DNA of 64,000 nucleotides from Helianthus annuus (taxonomy: Eukaryota > Streptophyta > Magnoliopsida > Asterales > Asteraceae), in NCBI RefSeq assembly GCF_002127325.2, contig NC_035448.2, positions 117,021,354 through 117,085,353 on the forward strand, written 5' to 3'. Below, in pieces: positions 59,713-64,000 of this stretch. The notes beneath the pieces were generated by a model. The model was not told the DNA's origin. It did no database searches and was given only the letters and a program-made list of their open reading frames with translations. Position 1 is the first letter of the stretch, and each line of letters begins with the position of its first letter. The position numbers were made by a program, and so were the translations under genes.

Positions 59713-60190
59713 TGTGAGTGCATATGTCTATCGCTTGCGTCAATCACATATCATAGCTGAACAAATGAGACAAGACGATGCTTAAACTGAAGAATACACA
59801 ATTGTATATGTTGGTTCGCACGAAGGGGCGCAAATCTAGGGTTTGTGTTTATCACGGATACGCATGGCTAGATCCGCACGGATCAGCGCATGCTGATCCA
59901 CATGAGGTGATCCGCACTAGTTCCAGATCCGTATCTATTGTCCATTTGTATGTATTGTCTGGTGCGAATCTACTCAGTCTATATATAAGTGCTTAGGGTC
60001 TTGTTCATTTGTATCTTTGTTGACAGAGAGGAGAAACTCTTGTCGTTTGTTTTCGTGGTATTGTATTGAACATCAGTCAATAGAAAACAACTTTAATTAG
60101 CTTGTTCTTGTCTGATCCACTCTCGTACTTGGATTCCGCACAAGATACGAGATCTACGCAGTCAACGATGTAACAGAATCGATCCTAACA
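59713..60190 (+). repeat. Element F 3' LTR
   Basis: This 478-bp LTR runs from TGTGAGTGCATATG to GATCCTAACA. GATCCGCACGGATC-like motifs (59870-59940) stand upstream of a TATATATAAG box near 59979-59989, the same arrangement as in A-C. It is the last transposon sequence before the LON1 spacer. Confidence 0.85.
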
Positions 60191-60247
60191 CAAACTCACA
60201 CAAAGCCTCCTATTTCACTTCTTCCAAAGCCCATTCCATCCGGCCAA

Positions 60248-60302
60248 ATGGTGACCACATATAACACAGTAGAATAGATTGAGAATTACATGTGGTCACC
60301 AT
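60248..60302. repeat. Perfect 13-bp inverted repeat
   Basis: ATGGTGACCACAT at 60248-60260 is the exact reverse complement of ATGTGGTCACCAT at 60290-60302, with a 29-base loop. It could be a small hairpin or a MITE remnant; no target repeat is obvious. Confidence 0.8.
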
Positions 60303-61105
60303 GACCCATTCATCAATAAATGAGTTGATTGGGTAAACAAGTTTCTTTATGCGTTAATATGTGTCTAATAAAATCATATAACATCTTAATTTGGGTCTAC
60401 TCAAATCATATACATGTTAACTTGCACCACAATCATAAAACTTGCTAACTTAAACTATGTTAATTGGAAGATCGCTGCTGCCACCACCACCGCATTTGCG
60501 TCAAAGCTACCTACTAGCCACCACCCTCTCTCCGACATTCACCACCACCACCACTACCACAACCTCCACCACATCACTGTCACCGCCATCTCCATGACCT
60601 TCGCCATCACCTCAACTGCCATCATCATATCCATCACTTCTACATTTTCCCATTCGTTGCTACTAGTCGCCACAAAATAGTACATCAGACTAAAGTCCTA
60701 ACCTCGTTTTCGTACCCTTCTTTCTTTCTAAAACGACAACCATTTTGAATAAAAACCGTTTAACCACAGTTACAGAAGTCGTTAAGCGCTCTCAGGTCAG
60801 TCTTCTGGGAGTTGCGAGTACTTGGGGAGTACTCGCATATGTTAAATTATAAAGAAATTAGTTTTCGCGAAATTATACACACGTTAAATATCATAAGTTT
60901 ACTAATATTTATAACAAAATATGTAAATATCAATATAAAGAAAAATACATGTTTAAATAGTAAAGTATTTCAAAAATTGATATTTTTTTCCTTGAAAAAT
61001 GATATTCATTTTTTAATATGATTAGCATAAGAATTATGTTTTATTTTGTTTTCAAGTCAAACTTGCCCCGAGTTGACAAACTAAATCCGATTCTAGTTGA
61101 GGTTG

Positions 61106-61239
61106 AGCGCATTTGATCAATTTTGGGTAATGAGACGCAATTGAAGAAAATCGCCTCAGCAACCTAACTTGTAGCGCATTTGATCAATTTTGAGTAATGA
61201 GACAAAATTGAAGAAAATCGCCTCAGCAACCTAACTTGC
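61106..61239 (+). repeat. Tandem duplication of 67 bp
   Basis: Two adjacent units (61106-61172 and 61173-61239) share GCGCATTTGATCAATTTT and AAATCGCCTCAGCAACC and differ at a few bases. They lie ~315 bp upstream of the LON1 start codon. Confidence 0.85.
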
Positions 61240-61302
61240 AGTGATTACCCGATACGTAATCAATATTTTATTGAACTTTTTAACTCGGGTGAAACCAACA
61301 CC

Positions 61303-61553
61303 ATATAAAATCAAAACCCCAACCACATTACTATATTTGTGGGAACACACACTCCAAACGAGGGTTTATGGTGGGCTTTAGGCCGAAACAAAGTCAAAAG
61401 GTAAGCACCACACTTTCGTGTTCTCCAAGTCCTTCATTGAACACTAAAACGCCGGTCATCTCTTCACCATCATTTTAAACAACCACTGCAACAAACTCCA
61501 CAGCATTTCTATTTCAATTTCACCATCATCATCATTGCTTTACAGCAGACGCT
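61303..61553 (+). promoter_or_regulatory. LON1 proximal promoter and 5' UTR
   Basis: A TATA-like ATATAAAA lies at 61303-61310. A TGGGCT site II-type word is at 61372-61377, next to AGGGTTTA (61361-61368), which resembles part of a telo-box. Site II words are common in plant promoters of mitochondrial protein genes. The start of transcription cannot be set by eye. Confidence 0.4.
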
Positions 61554-63621
61554 ATGCTGAAGGTTTTAAGGTCTTCTTCGTGCTTACAACAAGCTCGTTT
61601 CACCACCACAACGACGTCGTATTCACCCAACAGGATCAAATTAACTTCTCCGTTTCACGGAGTCTTGCGCTCTGTCTTAGGGTTTCGAAACCCTAAATCG
61701 GTGCACAGAGTTTTCTTCTGTTCGGATTCCAGTGATAAATCTGCTTCGGATACTGTTGTTGAAGATGCTGAATCCAATGCTGCAGCCGCAATTGTTCCTA
61801 CTGCTATCAAAAAACCGGATGATTTTCTCACGGTTATTGTCTTATAGAGTTATAGTTGTTATTTATATGATCAATTGTTAGGATAATAGTTAAATGTTCT
61901 TCAATTTTTGTTGAATTCACAGGTGTTAGCATTGCCATTGCCGCATAGACCTTTGTTTCCTGGATTTTATATGCCTATATATGTCAAGGTAAATATATAA
62001 TTTCGCCTTTTGTTTAACGTTCAACTAAACACAGGGACTCAAGGTGCGAAGGAGTAACTAATTAGTAAAGATGCCCATATTGTATGTATATATGTATATA
62101 AGAACCATGGAAACATCCTTTATATGGAAGAAAGCTAAAGTGCTAAGAATTATATGATGTTTAGAATAGAAAGCTCTTTGGATTCTTCATTAGCTATGCT
62201 TTTATTTTAGTTGTAAAGGAATCTAGGTAACTGATACCGTAGTTGTATAAGGCGCAAGGCGCGGAGGGTGAGCCTTGGGCCTAGGCGGGTTAAAAAGCGA
62301 GGGCTTGAGATAAGCAAGGTACATAGTATAAACATACCATTTTTTAGGAATTTAAGACTTGTTTTAGGCTTGTTTAGGGCTACTTTAGGCTGGTTCCGGA
62401 GCCACTTTGGTTGTTTTAAACCAGTTTGGCTGGAACTTGTAGATTTTTACAGGTATTAATAGTTCTTGAGTCTTGACTGGAGTCTTGCTGGAACCGCACC
62501 AGAAGCTCAACAAAACCTCTCCGGAACGATACCATAGTGCCTGGATGGCTGCAAGGCGCTTTCCTTGCAACTCGCCTCGCCTGAGGACCTAGGCGTGCGC
62601 TCGAAGGGTTTTCTGACAACACAGAGTGATACTTTTGATATGGTTTCATTAGAATTACTTATGTTTCTCTGCTTAAAATCAGATTTTAGTTTTGTGATGA
62701 GTAGAAGTATTCAGATATTGATGCATCATACGGTGGATGATGCTACTTCTAATGGGCTTTGATTAGTTTTACATTAACTAATTATGTTTTATTTAGCGCA
62801 ATTATGTTCGTTCATGTGTCATTTTAACTTTTACATATACTTTTCCAGGATCCTAAACTGCTAGCAGCATTGGTAGAAAGTCGAAAACGACAAGCTCCTT
62901 ATGCTGGTGCTTTTCTTGTAAAAGACGAACCTGGATCTGAGCCCACCAGTTCAGATGCGGAGAAGAATATATATGAGCTCAAGGGCAAAGATTTGCTTAA
63001 CCGCCTCCATGAAGTTGGTACACTGGCTCAGGTACTTATGATGCAGCTATTGTTAAATTATAGTGGTAAAATTGTTAAGCTTGTATTATTTTGTATCAAC
63101 CATATTTTTGTTTATTCTTGTAAGTAGATTACAAGTATACAAGGAGACCAGGTTGTTCTTATCGGTCATAGGCGGCTGCGGATAACAGAGATGGTAAGTG
63201 AAATTGTCAAAACGGTTGAAATTGTCACCTCTAGTTAAAGCACTCTGTTTGAAGATATACGTTACATTTGTATCTAATTTTAATGATTTGTTTGGGACTT
63301 GAATTATTGCATCTTATACAGGTCAGTGAAGACCCGCTTACAGTCAAAGTGGATCATCTTAAGGTATCATCCACTCTTTGTTGTAAAATATTTGGAGATG
63401 CAATAAGTAAAGAAACTATAAATATGAATCTACTTTCATCGACATCACACTCTTTGATGCTATGCTGCTTATGTTTTGATTACGTTTTTTTATTCCAGGA
63501 TTCGCCATACAACAAGGATGATGACGTGATCAAGGCAACATCATTTGAAGTCATAACAACCCTTAGAGATGTTTTGAAGACAAGTTCTCTTTGGAGGGAT
63601 CATGTTCAAACCTACAATCAG
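61554..63621 (+). CDS. LON1: Mitochondrial Lon protease, exons 1-6 (5' part)
   Basis: Lon is an ATP-dependent serine protease that removes damaged proteins in the mitochondrial matrix. Exons: 61554-61832, 61923-61988, 62849-63031, 63128-63193, 63322-63363 and 63499-63621. All are multiples of three and bounded by GT/AG, giving 253 codons that end ...DHVQTYNQ before a donor at 63622. Residues 1-60 are rich in Arg/Ser/Thr with few acids, a mitochondrial presequence. From LTVLALPLPHRPLFPGFYMP onward it is the Lon N-terminal substrate-binding domain. APYAGAFLVKDEP and HEVGTLAQ fit plant LON1 better than the peroxisomal LON2. The AAA+ and Ser-Lys protease domains lie beyond the window. No break is seen, so it is probably functional. 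Confidence 0.92.
61989..62848 (+). other. LON1 intron 2 with a GC-rich repeat-like block
   Basis: This 860-bp intron contains an insertion-like block at about 62248-62610. It is rich in GGCGCAAGGCGC and CCTAGGCG words (CCTAGGCG at 62280-62287 and 62588-62595), unlike the AT-rich intron around it. Its family is not recognised; a SINE or other short repeat is possible. Open frames in it are accidental. Confidence 0.5.
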
Positions 63622-64000
63622 GTTCAGCATTCTTGTGGTTACACTAGCTATAGATTTTAAATTTGGTTTATATGTTCGTAAAGTTGTGTGAAAGTATTAT
63701 ACAGTTATGCTCATTGATTCACTGTTTATTGTTATCGTACAACAATCGAGTCTAATCATATCTTATATATGGATGTGAAGTGTATTCTGTCTCTCCAACA
63801 ACAAAACAAAAATGAAATATACTGAAAGAATGAATAGTTGGGACGTTGGCAGCTTATATTGGAAAGGTTGCATCAAATGCTTTTATATTGATCATTGTAT
63901 AAATACATCAACTTTTTTTACAGTGTTTTTTCCCTGTATAAAGTATGTGAGTGCTCGTTATTGATACATTAATGTCACAATTCTGTGCTTCATATACTTC
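63622..64000 (+). other. Start of LON1 intron 6
   Basis: AT-rich sequence after the donor GTTCAG. The expected next Lon exon is not found before the window ends. Confidence 0.75.

Larger units (their letters stand above)
54392..60190 (+). mobile_element. Element F: gag-only LTR retrotransposon, 3' part
   Basis: This is a plus-strand relative of A, B and C, the outermost and probably oldest element here. It begins at the D boundary; its 5' LTR and primer site should lie left of the window. It retains ~90 bp before gag (54392-54482, with GAATCGGCAT at 54397-54406), a decayed gag, 1.5 kb of noncoding sequence, a G-rich polypurine tract and the 3' LTR. No pol domain was found. The flank after the LTR is CAAAC; the matching left repeat cannot be checked. 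Confidence 0.82.
60191..61302. other. Intergenic spacer before LON1
   Basis: No gene is supported. It contains a 13-bp inverted repeat at 60248-60302, a CACCAC-rich stretch (60480-60660) whose open frame is low-complexity, an AT-rich stretch (60830-61030), and a 67-bp tandem repeat (61106-61239). Confidence 0.6.

Noticed and set aside
60414..60680. 88-codon His-rich open frame
   Set aside because: CACCAC-rich low-complexity DNA without a domain or promoter evidence.

Overview
The window is repeat-rich plant nuclear DNA. The first 60.2 kb is a deep nest of LTR retrotransposons. The last 3.8 kb holds an intergenic stretch and the 5' part of one ordinary nuclear gene, a mitochondrial Lon protease (LON1 type) with GT-AG introns and a mitochondrial presequence. 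The Athila and Tekay/Del-like lineages, AT-rich introns and nesting point to a dicot. The LTR families look to me like those of the daisy family (Asteraceae), but that is from memory, not a search. No bacterial, organellar, CRISPR or rRNA sequence was seen.

Layout. I name the elements A-G plus Athila. (1) 1-6373: 3' end of an Athila-type Ty3/gypsy element (+): integrase tail, an ORF1/env-like ORF, noncoding tail, 3' LTR. A solo LTR of element B sits at 2590-3067. (2) 6374-8245: 58 bp of the element D chromodomain, then the left part of solo LTR E. (3) 8246-9179: 3' end of gag-only element A, cut off. (4) 9180-27087: gag-only element B (-), split by the 10.9 kb Tekay/Del-like element G (14672-25530). 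(5) 27088-38820: a second copy of 3068-9179 carrying the young gag-only element C (27187-33436, +). (6) 37888-45503: complete element A (-). (7) 45504-46012: rest of LTR E. (8) 46013-54391: gag-pol and 5' LTR of gypsy element D (-). (9) 54392-60190: 3' part of gag-only element F (+). (10) 60191-61553: spacer and promoter; 61554-63621: LON1 exons 1-6.

Target-site duplications (TSDs) allow the history to be read. D lies in F. Athila and E lie in the D chromodomain. B went into Athila (TSD CGACA) and A into E (TSD GTCAC). A tandem duplication then joined A sequence to the B 3' LTR at 9179/9180. The left B collapsed to a solo LTR, G entered the right B (TSD TGGAT), and C entered the second Athila copy (TSD CGTGT).

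The most unusual biology is the related set A, B, C and F. All encode a long Gag-like protein and show no recognisable protease, integrase or reverse transcriptase. After gag comes about 2 kb of conserved noncoding sequence. In A, B and C it holds paired hairpins with a compensatory stem change, short copies of the LTR/primer-binding-site junction, and a series of GGGGGAGT tracts. All four carry a 14-17 bp hairpin with a 24-25 nt loop. Nearly every LTR family here also has its own short repeated motif upstream of the TATA box and often again in the leader.
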